This document shows, piece after piece, positions 25,794-32,950 of a stretch of 64,000 bases of DNA. Position numbers and translations under genes: made by a program. The notes beneath the pieces are model-generated. The model made no database searches and was not told where the DNA came from. It saw only the letters and a program-made list of their open reading frames with translations. The stretch lies in NCBI GenBank assembly GCA_033344775.1, contig JAWPMT010000002.1, positions 962,685 through 1,026,684 of the forward strand, written 5' to 3'. Numbering within the stretch: position 1 is the first letter of the stretch; every line of letters begins with the position of its first letter. Origin of the DNA: Cytophagales bacterium (GTDB lineage Bacteria > Bacteroidota > Bacteroidia > Cytophagales > Cyclobacteriaceae).

Positions 25794-26665
25794 AAGGCAT
25801 CATCGATCTCATCCGTAGTAAATTTCAGGAAATCTTTTCCAGACCGTTCCAATAACTTACGAAATGCACCGAATCGTTCGCTGGAAGTCTTTCCGTTCCT
25901 TACCGACACGAATGGATAGGGATAATCTGGATAAAGCATGTAATTTGATAAGATAATACCTTGTTCCAGCTCGTCACCGGCAGGGTTGATGCCATGCATC
26001 AAGAAGTCTACGCTAGAAAAAGAAATGGTGTTGGTTTGGTACAACGAAGAGATCTTCACCGTTAATAATGCGTCGAGACCAAGGTCTTTAGCCAGTTGTG
26101 CCATAAGGTCTGCAATGTAGCCGTTGGTGCCTTCCTCTACCCAGTTGTGAACAAATAGTTGCCCTTCTGCACTAGGTGTCAAATCATAACTTTGTATGGC
26201 CTGGATAAAAGGATCACTAAAGGTGCTTACTTCTTCCAGGGTCGCATCTAATGCAGCTTTGGCATTAGCTCCTTTCAAAAATTCTTCAGGTAGTACCAGT
26301 TCATATCCCGATCCTTCAAAAGCAGCAGTCAGTCCTTGCAGCGCATTTGATGAAATGTTATTGATGAAGTAATTCAGTTCACCTTCCTTAGAATAGATAT
26401 ATGTCAGGTGCGCCTTTCTACGCTGGAAATTTTCTTCAAACACATACATTGAGATCAAACCGATGCGTTTTGGTGCGAGGTTCGCCTTTGTGATCGCTTT
26501 CTGTTTGATTTCGGCCTTGTGGTCTTTGGCAAACGTTGAGTTCGCAAAAACACCATCGAAGAAAATTCGATCACTTTCGCCGATGAACTCTACAAAAGTT
26601 TTCTGCGCGACGGCTGAAAATGAGATGAAAAAGACCAGGATAAGGGGTAAAAGACGCAATTTCAT
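25790..26665 (-). CDS. Secreted hypothetical protein
   Basis: The frame opens at ATG 26674, but the ATG at 26665 directly precedes a clean signal peptide (MKLRLLPLILVFF then SAVAQ), so I start there (291 residues). The mature part has no membrane segment and no motif I can name. It mixes helical and strand-like segments, with ISSNALQGLTAAFEGSGYEL in the middle and a conserved-looking SVDFLMHGINPAGDELEQG near the end. It is a single gene, convergent with miaE. A periplasmic location is inferred from the signal peptide alone. Confidence 0.7.
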   Translation of the reverse strand: MKLRLLPLILVFFISFSAVAQKTFVEFIGESDRIFFDGVFANSTFAKDHKAEIKQKAITKANLAPKRIGLISMYVFEENFQRRKAHLTYIYSKEGELNYFINNISSNALQGLTAAFEGSGYELVLPEEFLKGANAKAALDATLEEVSTFSDPFIQAIQSYDLTPSAEGQLFVHNWVEEGTNGYIADLMAQLAKDLGLDALLTVKISSLYQTNTISFSSVDFLMHGINPAGDELEQGIILSNYMLYPDYPYPFVSVRNGKTSSERFGAFRKLLERSGKDFLKFTTDEIDDAF

Positions 26666-26717
26666 GTATAGCATTTATTTCCGTGCTATTATCGTCAATT
26701 CTACGATCAAAAGAAAA

Positions 26718-27365
26718 TCAATTCAAGTGAGGACGAACAACAGTTGTCCAAATCTCATAACCAGCATCATTCATATGCAGACCATCTTCAATGAACAGGT
26801 CTTCTTTCAGGTTACCTTCTTCATCCAACATGGGAGTCCACACGTCGATATAGGTTACTTGCTCTCTTTCCTTGCACAGGGCCTTGAGTTGTTCGTTGAG
26901 ACTAACATATCTTTCCCTGAGTTCCCATCGGGTAATACTAGGTTTTGGAGAAATAATATGGACCGGTGTTTCAGGCATGTTTCTCTTAATGATACGAAGT
27001 AGTGTCTTCATATCGGCCAATACGAGATCTACGGTTTTTCCGGAATTGAGGTCATTGTCGCCTTCATAAATGAAGATCTGAGAAGGTTTTGGTTTAAGGA
27101 TCAATTCCCTGACATAACAGACCAGATCACTGGTTTCTGATCCGCCAAAACCATGATTGATGATGTTTCCATTGGGAAAGTACTTTTCGGTATCCCAAAA
27201 TCGGATGCTGGAGCTTCCGGCAAAAACAATGGGTGCCTCGTAGTTTTTCTCTTTGAGTGCGGTGGAAAGTTTTTTTACGTCTTCCTCGAATCGCTTGTGG
27301 TCCTGGCCAAAGACAGTGGAAATGAGGAAAAGGGATAAGGCCAATAAAAGTGTGCGTTTAAGCAT
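26718..27365 (-). CDS. SGNH/GDSL-type hydrolase, secreted
   Basis: The start is ATG 27365, giving 215 residues with a signal peptide (MLKRTLLLALSLFLI, VFGQ); an upstream TTG frame would bury that signal. The block I nucleophile lies in FAGSSSIRFWD, block II in GFGGSE, block III in EGDNDL (Asn in the oxyanion hole) and block V in DGLHMNDAGYEIW (Asp and His). All SGNH blocks are intact, so it should be an active esterase or deacetylase in the periplasm. The substrate is unknown. The neighbours give no pathway hint. Confidence 0.9.
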   Translation of the reverse strand: MLKRTLLLALSLFLISTVFGQDHKRFEEDVKKLSTALKEKNYEAPIVFAGSSSIRFWDTEKYFPNGNIINHGFGGSETSDLVCYVRELILKPKPSQIFIYEGDNDLNSGKTVDLVLADMKTLLRIIKRNMPETPVHIISPKPSITRWELRERYVSLNEQLKALCKEREQVTYIDVWTPMLDEEGNLKEDLFIEDGLHMNDAGYEIWTTVVRPHLN

Positions 27366-27692
27366 AATGTTCTTTAGTCTTCGTTGGTGGTGGTTTACAA
27401 AGGCTATCAACAAATTTAAGGCTTTGTCTTCTGATTGTAAAAGCGCCGTACTTGAAATTTGCCGTTCTTTTGGAATGTCATTTTATTACTGTCTTGAGTT
27501 AGTTTAAAAAAGTCGTCAGTCTCGAAAATAAACCATTTATTTTCTGTGTAAATGAATTTTTATCACACCGGAAGCGGTCCGATCTTAGCATCGCAATGAC
27601 GATCCTGTTCCTTAGCTTAATGGCATTGAGGAACATTGAAAGTCCCGAAATGCAGGGTTGTTTTTGCGAGTCAATTCATGGGAGGTGAATAT
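27366..27692. other. Intergenic region with promoter-like and repeat-like sequence
   Basis: On the minus strand TAAATTTG (27411-27418) matches TAnnTTTG and lies 46 bp before the SGNH hydrolase start. Around 27606-27635 the inverted arms TGTTCCT and AGGAACA enclose a 16-base loop. The stretch GCATCGCAATGACGA near 27585 has the look of a REP-like end. I see no gene. Confidence 0.35.
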
Positions 27693-28223
27693 TCAAAAGA
27701 GTGAGGCTTGTTTTGCAAAAGCTCCTTCCAGTTCCAACAAGGCTTTCTTTCGCCATAATTCTCCGGCGTAACCAGTCAATGATCCATCACTACCAATAAC
27801 CCGATGACAAGGAATAACGATGCCAATGCGATTTTCTCCATTGGCTTTGGCCACGGCTCTGATGGCCTTTACATCCCCATATTTGATGGCTTGTTGTTGA
27901 TAAGAAGTAGTACGACCGTATGGAATGTCAAATAAACTTTCCCAAACCTTCTCCTGAAATTTGGAACCGACCATGAGCAATTGAAGATCAAATGATCGTC
28001 TTTTCTGGTCAAAATATTCATTGAGTTGTTCTTGCACTTTCCTGGAAAGAGAGGTTTCCTCCGGTACGGGCCTGGCATTTAAGTGATTTGCAAGCTGTTT
28101 GAGTTGGTCGGCTACTCTCGTTTCATTTTCGAATTCCAGCAAGACCAGTTTATCGTTGAAGACGCCACAGCACATGTTACCAAGTGGCGTTTGTATGGTG
28201 CAGAAGGAGAGAAGGTCACTCAT
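27693..28223 (-). CDS. ogt: Methylated-DNA--protein-cysteine methyltransferase
   Basis: A 176-residue Ogt/Ada-C type alkyltransferase. The acceptor cysteine lies in GIVIPCHRVIGSDGSLTGYAG, and the preceding helix-turn-helix (GRTTSYQQQAIKYGDVKAIRAVAKANGEN) supplies the arginine finger and minor-groove contacts. It removes alkyl groups from O6-alkylguanine by suicide transfer to Cys. The N-terminal RNase H-like domain is complete, but there is no AdaA-type regulatory domain, so induction by the Ada route is unlikely. The start ATG is well placed after the terminator of the upstream gene. Confidence 0.95.
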   Translation of the reverse strand: MSDLLSFCTIQTPLGNMCCGVFNDKLVLLEFENETRVADQLKQLANHLNARPVPEETSLSRKVQEQLNEYFDQKRRSFDLQLLMVGSKFQEKVWESLFDIPYGRTTSYQQQAIKYGDVKAIRAVAKANGENRIGIVIPCHRVIGSDGSLTGYAGELWRKKALLELEGAFAKQASLF

Positions 28224-28227
28224 GAGA

Positions 28228-28257
28228 TAAAAAAGAAGCTTGCCAAAATGACAAGCT
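28228..28257 (-). terminator. Terminator between the membrane gene and ogt
   Basis: On the minus strand AGCTTG and CAAGCT arms enclose a TCATTTTGG loop, and the hairpin is followed by CTTTTTTAT. It lies about 40 bp after the stop of the 28296-28634 gene. Confidence 0.6.
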
Positions 28258-28295
28258 CCAATATAGATAACTCAAGAAGACCAATTGAAATCGGA

Positions 28296-28634
28296 TTATA
28301 CTTTTTTGTTTTTGACCAGAAAGAAATAAAGTAAAAATCCTGTTGCAATACATACGGCCATGATGCCAAATGGCAGTGGAGAATCATGGTAGAAATCTAC
28401 CATATTGATCAAAATCAGTCCGATGCCACCGAATAAAATGATCAGGCCCCATTTCAATGAAGCGTATTTACCATCTAATTCCTGATCATTGATAATGTTC
28501 GCCGCATCGGCATTGACCAGGTCTTTTTCGATGAGTTTTCTTTTTAATCGATAGTCTGTCATGATTTTCGTAAAGTATCCGATGCCTGCTGCTATTGTTG
28601 CAAGTACACCGATGGGAACTAAGATATCTTCCAT
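28296..28634 (-). CDS. Small membrane protein, DUF6249-like
   Basis: A 112-residue protein with three hydrophobic segments (about 5-22, 60-80, 86-105) and a charged loop (DYRLKRKLIEKDLVN) after the first. The layout resembles DUF6249 membrane proteins, which often sit beside ECF sigma genes in Bacteroidota. It is divergent from the ECF sigma gene. The shared region carries a perfect 10-bp inverted repeat whose arms look like two -35 elements, so the sigma factor probably controls this gene too. No enzymatic motif is visible. Confidence 0.7.
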   Translation of the reverse strand: MEDILVPIGVLATIAAGIGYFTKIMTDYRLKRKLIEKDLVNADAANIINDQELDGKYASLKWGLIILFGGIGLILINMVDFYHDSPLPFGIMAVCIATGFLLYFFLVKNKKV

Positions 28635-28667
28635 ATTTTATTTAGTTTAAAACCTCATTTGCCTCAT

Positions 28668-28697
28668 TGGACAAAGCATGCCTATTGAAATGTTGCA
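28668..28697 (-). promoter_or_regulatory. Putative ECF promoter for the divergent membrane gene
   Basis: On the minus strand, TGCAAC (28697-28692) is followed after 19 bases by GTCCA (28672-28668). That resembles the -35 AAC and -10 GTC boxes of ECF promoters. It is 34 bp upstream of the ATG at 28634 and mirrors the plus-strand copy. Confidence 0.45.
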
Positions 28698-28713
28698 GCC
28701 TATTAAAAAAAAG

Positions 28714-28742
28714 TGCAACATTTTTTTAAACCGGGTTGTCTA
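28714..28742 (+). promoter_or_regulatory. Putative ECF autoregulatory promoter
   Basis: TGCAAC (28714-28719), an 18-base T-rich spacer and GTCTA (28738-28742) fit the ECF-type -35 'AAC' / -10 'GTC' layout. The ATG at 28754 follows 11 bp later. Together with the minus-strand copy it forms the perfect inverted repeat AAATGTTGCA / TGCAACATTT (28688-28697 and 28714-28723). Confidence 0.55.
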
Positions 28743-28753
28743 CTGGATCAAAT

Positions 28754-29299
28754 ATGGACGAAAAAGCATTGGTGTCTCGTATTGTTTCCGGAGATCGCAG
28801 GGCCTTCTCCGACTTAATTTCGCAATATCAGCGATTAGTGGGGCATATTGTGTTTCGAATGGTAGATCATTCGATGGATCGTGAAGAGATTGCTCAAGAT
28901 GTATTTGTAAAGGTATTTCACAGCATTGGGGAATTTCAGTTCCAATCGAAACTGAGTACCTGGATCGCTACAATTGCTTATCGTCATACGCTTAACTTCT
29001 TAAAGAAGAATAAGAAGTGGCAAGGACATAAAGACCTGGATGAAGATTTGGACGTAGCTTTAGAAGAATCTACTTACGAGGCGGAGGACCAGGCAGAATT
29101 CGTGAGAAAGGCCATAGAACAATTACCTTTACCTTATCGGACGGTGTTAACACTTTATCACCTGGATGGGTTTTCGTATCCCGAGATCGTTGAGATTATG
29201 GAGATGCCGGAGGGGACTGTGAAGAATTACCTTTTTCGCGCCAGAAAAAAATTGAAAACACTTTTGGAACCATTTTTGGAGAAAGAAGTATTAATTTGA
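28754..29299 (+). CDS. ECF-type RNA polymerase sigma factor
   Basis: Starting at ATG 28754 (MDEKALVSRIVSGD) the product is 181 residues; the upstream TTG would place the start inside the promoter. Sigma-2 is at about 10-75 (YQRLVGHIVFRMV, DREEIAQDVFVKVF, FQSKLSTWIATIAYRHTLNF) and sigma-4 at about 115-170 (LPYRTVLTLYHLDGFSYPEI, EGTVKNYLFRARKKLK). There is no sigma-3 domain, as expected for ECF factors. The next gene overlaps or abuts its stop and encodes a membrane protein that could be the anti-sigma factor. An autoregulatory promoter is proposed just upstream. Confidence 0.93.
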   Translation: MDEKALVSRIVSGDRRAFSDLISQYQRLVGHIVFRMVDHSMDREEIAQDVFVKVFHSIGEFQFQSKLSTWIATIAYRHTLNFLKKNKKWQGHKDLDEDLDVALEESTYEAEDQAEFVRKAIEQLPLPYRTVLTLYHLDGFSYPEIVEIMEMPEGTVKNYLFRARKKLKTLLEPFLEKEVLI

Positions 29300-29304
29300 A
29301 GGAA

Positions 29305-29667
29305 ATGAAAGAGATAGATCGTTTACTTAATGAACAGGAGCGCCCTGAGAAAGGGTCAACGGAGTTTCATTTGATGAAGTCTCTGGAAAAAGACCTTGAT
29401 TTTTCTTTTAGTTCACAATTCACGGAAAAGATCATGATGAAGATCCGTGCGCAGGAACGGAGAAGTCAACGCCAATTTTGGGTGATCTTAAGTTTAGGTA
29501 TCCTCACATTCTTTGTCCTCGCATTTGTGGGCCTTTTCTATTTTATTGGATGGGAGGGATTAACAGGTATGAAAAATATCGCGATCTATGGTGTTCTTAT
29601 AGGATTACTGGTCGTTTTCATCCAATACCTGGATCACCTGTTACTGCCCCGTATGAAGCTGGCGTAA
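29305..29667 (+). CDS. Small membrane protein, putative anti-sigma factor
   Basis: From ATG 29305 the product has 120 residues: about 50 soluble N-terminal residues (RLLNEQERPEKGSTEFHLMK), then two membrane helices (about 58-82 and 90-112). A TTG overlapping the sigma stop would add three residues. Placement directly after an ECF sigma gene, with a cytoplasmic N-terminus followed by membrane helices, is the usual anti-sigma arrangement. The zinc-binding ZAS motif is absent, so the assignment rests on context only. Confidence 0.6.
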   Translation: MKEIDRLLNEQERPEKGSTEFHLMKSLEKDLDFSFSSQFTEKIMMKIRAQERRSQRQFWVILSLGILTFFVLAFVGLFYFIGWEGLTGMKNIAIYGVLIGLLVVFIQYLDHLLLPRMKLA

Positions 29668-29729
29668 TCGCAGCAATCGAGGATTTACCCCTTAATTTTC
29701 TTAGTTTAAAGCATATTCAAAGATGATAG

Positions 29730-29820
29730 CCTGAGTGTGTCGATAAGCCTGAGTTTATCGTCTTGAACTGAGCCTGTCTACCTGGCCTGAGCTAGTCGAC
29801 GTAAACTGAGCTAGTCGAAG
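29730..29820 (+). repeat. Short tandem repeat CTGAGCTAGTCGA-type, five units
   Basis: Between the anti-sigma-like gene and the C2 gene, five degenerate units of about 18-20 bp occur in tandem: CCTGAGTGTGTCGATAAG, CCTGAGTTTATCGTCTTGAA, CTGAGCCTGTCTACCTGG, CCTGAGCTAGTCGACGTAAA and CTGAGCTAGTCGAAG. This is the kind of intergenic repeat seen dispersed in many Bacteroidota genomes. The last unit abuts the stop codon of the C2 gene. Confidence 0.75.
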
Positions 29821-30159
29821 TTATTCACGCGCTTCCCATTCCAGCATGTAGCTGGCAGTTGAGCCTTCTCTTTCGAGCATCATGTTGGCCGTAAAGGCAC
29901 CTCTTTCTCCGCCGGGTGTTATGGTAAATGATCCCAATAGATCATTTTTACTTAGGAAATCAAAATCCCATAATTCGATTCGCATCTTCTCGTCCGAATG
30001 TTCAAAGGAGAGGTTCATATCTACTTTGTCTCCGGAGTTGATTTGCTTGTATAGGCCGGAAGGCCAGATTTTTTTACCGTCAAGTTTGAGGTAAACTTCG
30101 TCTTTATCTACTTCATCATTTAAAATGCACTGAAGTGATCTGAGCTTAATGGTTGCCAT
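29821..30159 (-). CDS. C2-domain protein
   Basis: The 112 residues form a single C2-like beta-sandwich with no signal peptide. The segment MRIELWDFDFLSKNDLLGSF carries the Asp-x-Asp loop and the 'D-LG' strand typical of calcium-binding C2 domains. An earlier acidic loop (NDEVDKDEVYLKLDG) could supply the remaining ligands. C2 domains bind Ca2+ and acidic phospholipids in eukaryotes; bacterial stand-alone versions are rarely studied. It is the last gene of the minus-strand cluster with the five coiled-coil mini-proteins, 86 bp after the last of them, so it may act with them at the membrane. Confidence 0.75.
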   Translation of the reverse strand: MATIKLRSLQCILNDEVDKDEVYLKLDGKKIWPSGLYKQINSGDKVDMNLSFEHSDEKMRIELWDFDFLSKNDLLGSFTITPGGERGAFTANMMLEREGSTASYMLEWEARE

Positions 30160-30245
30160 AGGTCGGTGATGTTGCTTCAGTAAATATACGTTGCTAAGTG
30201 ATTACAACTCAAGTAAATGGAGAGAAGAAAATGGAAATGATGCTG

Positions 30246-30500
30246 CTATTTTTTACATGCTTCCAGTTTCCTCATTGCTTCCTCGGCTTTATTCTGGAAT
30301 AACCTCGCCTCTGCAGCAGATTCTAATGCATGCTGTTTTATCAGTTCAACTTCCTGCTGCATTTTAATGCTAACTTCTTGCAACCGCATAGCTTCTGCTT
30401 GGGCGGATTCAGCCCTTTTTGTATATGTATTTGCTTTCCATAGAAAGTAGGCAGAAAAAAGGACACAGAATAGGAGGATGATGATGGGTAACTTTTTCAT
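30246..30500 (-). CDS. Coiled-coil mini-protein, paralogue 5
   Basis: The 84-residue product has an N-terminal membrane anchor (MKKLPIIILLFCVLFSAYFL) and then an unbroken alanine- and glutamate-rich helix (QAEAMRLQEVSIKMQQEVEL, ESAAEARLFQNKAEEAMRKL) ending LEACKK, with Cys third from the end. It is one of five tandem paralogues between 30246 and 31669 that share this plan. The anchor should leave the helix in the periplasm, where the terminal Cys could form a disulfide. The start is 1 bp from the stop of the preceding paralogue. I do not recognise the family. Confidence 0.72.
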   Translation of the reverse strand: MKKLPIIILLFCVLFSAYFLWKANTYTKRAESAQAEAMRLQEVSIKMQQEVELIKQHALESAAEARLFQNKAEEAMRKLEACKK

Positions 30501-30501
30501 T

Positions 30502-30762
30502 TTATTCCCCGTTTTTGCATTTTTTTAAAGCTGCTTCGACAGTTTCAAGGTCGTTCAAGGCGATCCTTGCATCTGCTGCTGATTGTTGGGCATGGCTCTT
30601 TATTTCTAGACTGGTCCTCTCAGCTAACTCCAGTTGCTGGCGGCCTTCCTTTAAAATCTGTTCGGCATCTTCGGCATATCCTTTTCTTATCTCTGCAAAT
30701 ACACCGAAAAAGGCCGTGAGTAGGATGGCGCAGACCAATAATATCGTTTGATTTCTATTCAT
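30502..30762 (-). CDS. Coiled-coil mini-protein, paralogue 4
   Basis: An 86-residue paralogue: membrane anchor (NQTILLVCAILLTAFFGVFA), then GYAEDAEQILKEGRQQLELA and SHAQQSAADARIALNDLETV, ending ALKKCKNGE with Cys fifth from the end. The sequence SAADAR aligns with AASDAR of two other copies. It starts 6 bp after the stop of paralogue 3 and ends 1 bp before paralogue 5, so translation is probably coupled. No signal-peptidase site is convincing, so the anchor is likely retained. Confidence 0.72.
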   Translation of the reverse strand: MNRNQTILLVCAILLTAFFGVFAEIRKGYAEDAEQILKEGRQQLELAERTSLEIKSHAQQSAADARIALNDLETVEAALKKCKNGE

Positions 30763-30768
30763 GTGTTA

Positions 30769-31005
30769 CTATTTACCGGTGCATTCTGCGAGCTTTTCTT
30801 CGAGTATTCGAACTTGTCTGGCCTGATTTTGAGCTTCTTCTTTCAATCGAACCGCCTCTTTTTCACTTTTGATAGTTTCCTCGACCAATTTTTCAGCCTC
30901 TTGTTGTGCTTCTACAGCATATCCACGTTGGATTTGTGCTAATACGACAAAAAAGACGGTGACCAGCATCATAACGACCATTAATATTGTTCTAAGCGTT
31001 TTCAT
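30769..31005 (-). CDS. Coiled-coil mini-protein, paralogue 3
   Basis: This is the shortest copy, with 78 residues. The anchor RTILMVVMMLVTVFFVVLA is followed by GYAVEAQQEAEKLVEETIKS and KEEAQNQARQVRILEEKLAE, ending CTGK with Cys fourth from the end. It keeps the IQRGYA- junction after the anchor that paralogue 4 has as IRKGYA, so copies 3 and 4 are probably the most recent duplicates. It is more Glu-rich and less Ala-rich than copies 1 and 2. Confidence 0.72.
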   Translation of the reverse strand: MKTLRTILMVVMMLVTVFFVVLAQIQRGYAVEAQQEAEKLVEETIKSEKEAVRLKEEAQNQARQVRILEEKLAECTGK

Positions 31006-31044
31006 AGTATTAATATTTCTAAAATTTAGATTCAGTGACGGTTT

Positions 31045-31335
31045 TTACCTTCCAACCTTACAGTTCTTTAAGGACTTTTCGAGTTGACGAATTTTTACTT
31101 CTGCATCTTCCGCTTGCTGTTGAGCCATATTCATGGCCTTACGGGCATCAGAGGCCGCCATCTGAGCTGCCTCTTTTAATTTATAAGCGTCTGCTTCATA
31201 GTCCTTCAACGTTGTTTGCAGTTTAGTGACTTGCATTTGATAACTGAACGCTTCACTTCTTTGTTGCTGCGCATAGATGACACTACCAACACAGCCGATA
31301 ATCAGTATGGTCAGGATGATATGAATAGGTTTCAT
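31045..31335 (-). CDS. Coiled-coil mini-protein, paralogue 2
   Basis: This is the longest copy, with 96 residues. The anchor HIILTILIIGCVGSVIYA is followed by a helix (QVTKLQTTLKDYEADAYKLK, AAQMAASDARKAMNMAQQQA) ending LEKSLKNCKVGR. AASDAR is identical to the motif in paralogue 1. It carries an extra Cys inside the hydrophobic anchor (IIGC). That could be read as a lipobox-like site, but the spacing after a very short basic start is poor. Confidence 0.72.
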   Translation of the reverse strand: MKPIHIILTILIIGCVGSVIYAQQQRSEAFSYQMQVTKLQTTLKDYEADAYKLKEAAQMAASDARKAMNMAQQQAEDAEVKIRQLEKSLKNCKVGR

Positions 31336-31402
31336 AATTGATCAATTGATTTTTTAGTGAGAAATGTGATTTTGATGTGTATTGCTATTTTCTGATTCGG
31401 AC

Positions 31403-31669
31403 TCACTTTTTACAGGCTTCCAGTTGTTCTTTCATCAAAGTGACTTGTTCATTCGATTGTGCAATGGCAGCTTCGGCCTGAATGCGGTTTTCTTCCGCCA
31501 TTTGCTGTGCTTGTCTTGCATCGGAAGCTGCTTGTTGGGCTTTTTGGTAGGATTCATCAGCAATCAGTTTAGCCCCGCTAACTTCATTTTGCACCTTTAG
31601 ATAAGCACCAACGAAGAAAGCATTGCTGGCGATCAGCACAAAGATGATGATGGTCTTGATATTTTTCAT
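31403..31669 (-). CDS. Coiled-coil mini-protein, paralogue 1
   Basis: The first of the five copies, with 88 residues: anchor NIKTIIIFVLIASNAFFVGA, then KVQNEVSGAKLIADESYQKA and QQAASDARQAQQMAEENRIQ, ending MKEQLEACKK. The heptad pattern with alanine at core positions suggests a tight Alacoil-type or trimeric bundle, as in small murein-lipoprotein-like spacers; this comparison is structural only. It lies 51 bp after the DUF2721-like gene and probably belongs to one transcription unit starting at 32759. Confidence 0.72.
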   Translation of the reverse strand: MKNIKTIIIFVLIASNAFFVGAYLKVQNEVSGAKLIADESYQKAQQAASDARQAQQMAEENRIQAEAAIAQSNEQVTLMKEQLEACKK

Positions 31670-31720
31670 GACAGGATCGTTTTCGTAAAAAATAACGTAC
31701 CTGCTGTTCGGTTGACGGAA

Positions 31721-32107
31721 CTATAATCGTTCTTCGTATTGTGTCCTTTTGATACTGACGGCTTTTGCCGCGTAGATCATTAGCTGCGTTAAGGCAAGTA
31801 AGATACAAACAATAGAGAAAAAAAGCAGTATCTCTGAGAATTTAGGTCCCAGAGAATGGGCTTCACCATAAAGGCCGTTGATCAGGCCCGAAATGACCAG
31901 GGCAGCGCAACTAATGTAGAAAGCAGTCAGGGCACGGTTTAGACGGCTAAGTTGGCTTATTTTCTTTCGTATGATGTCGTGGTTGCTATCGGGCGTATTT
32001 AGCAAATTGGTCAGTTCATTGCTCAGTCCCATGGATAGGCTTGAAGTAGACATGATCAGCAATCCGACGCCTGGTAAAAGGGTGATGGGAAAATACCATT
32101 CATTCAT
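31721..32107 (-). CDS. DUF2721-like membrane protein
   Basis: A 128-residue protein with three membrane helices (about 8-26, 58-78 and 90-112). The pattern (first helix with PGVGLLIMSTSSLSMGLSNE, a charged loop KKISQLSRLNRALTAFYISC, then two more helices) fits the DUF2721 family, which has no known function. Its start overlaps the stop of the TonB-domain gene by 8 bp, so the two are translationally coupled. It precedes the first coiled-coil mini-protein by 51 bp. Confidence 0.65.
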   Translation of the reverse strand: MNEWYFPITLLPGVGLLIMSTSSLSMGLSNELTNLLNTPDSNHDIIRKKISQLSRLNRALTAFYISCAALVISGLINGLYGEAHSLGPKFSEILLFFSIVCILLALTQLMIYAAKAVSIKRTQYEERL

Positions 32108-32759
32108 ATAAGTTGATCTTGGAGCTTACCAAAGTTACGTTTACTCCATCAAGCAATGCCGCAGACGGAAGATCTTCCGCAATGCTTAACAGATATGGCG
32201 TTTCAAAAAAGCTAAAGACAAAAGGAATAACAAATTTGGTGCGTAGTGCCTGACCATCTTTAACCGCGGGGATCCAATGGTCACGTACTTTATTGAATAC
32301 CCGCATGATTTCCCTGGAACAACCATATCCAAGGTCGTGATGGATCTCCGGATTAATTGCATTACCCTGCTCATCAACTTCAAAGCTCAAAAATGACGTG
32401 CCTTCTATGCCTTTGTTTTGTGCTTCCTGTGGGTACTGCACATGTTTATAGATCGTTTGATAAAACTGGATATAAGAGCCCTTATAGCGAGGATAGACTT
32501 CCAGTTTGGCCACAGGGTACCAGTCTTGGCCTTTCACGAAATAAGATTTGTCTTCGATCGATTGTTGAAAGATCACCCGGTCGGCATCATAATCATACTC
32601 AAGTACCAATTTGCCGTTCTCGTAGAACTTCCAAATGCCGATCTTTTCCTTTTTCAGAAGTGTACCTTTCTGATCGGGCAAATCGATCTCCTTTCTCTTT
32701 TGCGCCTGAAGTGCAACGGCACTTAGTAAACAAATCACTATGATAAATGACTTACCCAT
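32100..32759 (-). CDS. Periplasmic protein with TonB C-terminal domain
   Basis: A 219-residue protein with a signal peptide (SFIIVICLLSAVALQAQ). After a short beta-strand region (WKFYENGKLVLEYDYDADRV, MORN-like), residues about 95-200 match a TonB C-terminal domain: YPQEAQNKGIEGTSFLSFEV, DEQGNAINPEIHHDLGYGCS and VFNKVRDHWIPAVKDGQALR. It lacks the usual TonB N-terminal membrane helix plus proline-rich spacer, so it is a periplasmic TonB-domain protein rather than a canonical energiser. It is the first gene of the cluster that runs to 29821. Confidence 0.8.
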   Translation of the reverse strand: MGKSFIIVICLLSAVALQAQKRKEIDLPDQKGTLLKKEKIGIWKFYENGKLVLEYDYDADRVIFQQSIEDKSYFVKGQDWYPVAKLEVYPRYKGSYIQFYQTIYKHVQYPQEAQNKGIEGTSFLSFEVDEQGNAINPEIHHDLGYGCSREIMRVFNKVRDHWIPAVKDGQALRTKFVIPFVFSFFETPYLLSIAEDLPSAALLDGVNVTLVSSKINLYE

Positions 32760-32763
32760 AATT

Positions 32764-32796
32764 CAAAGATAAGTTTGGTTCCTGATTTCTATGCAA
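32764..32796 (-). promoter_or_regulatory. Putative promoter of the mini-protein cluster
   Basis: On the minus strand TTG (32796-32794) is separated by 22 bases from TATCTTTG (32771-32764), a match to TAnnTTTG. The -7 box ends only 4 bp before the ATG at 32759, so the transcript would be leaderless or nearly so. Confidence 0.4.
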
Positions 32797-32950
32797 TCGT
32801 TTAAATAACCGAAACGACAATTCACAGGTTTTTTCTTTTTGCTTCTTCTTAGTTTTGTTTCCTATTATTGCTGAATTGGTCTGCATGTATAAAGTAATTT
32901 GGAGGCTTTAGCAGCGAACATTTGATAAAAAAATTGTAACGCAGTACGTG

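Noticed and set aside
31045..31335. Lipobox in coiled-coil paralogue 2
   Set aside because: A Cys lies in the hydrophobic anchor (IIGC), but the other four copies lack it and the stretch before it is too uncharged for a good lipoprotein signal.
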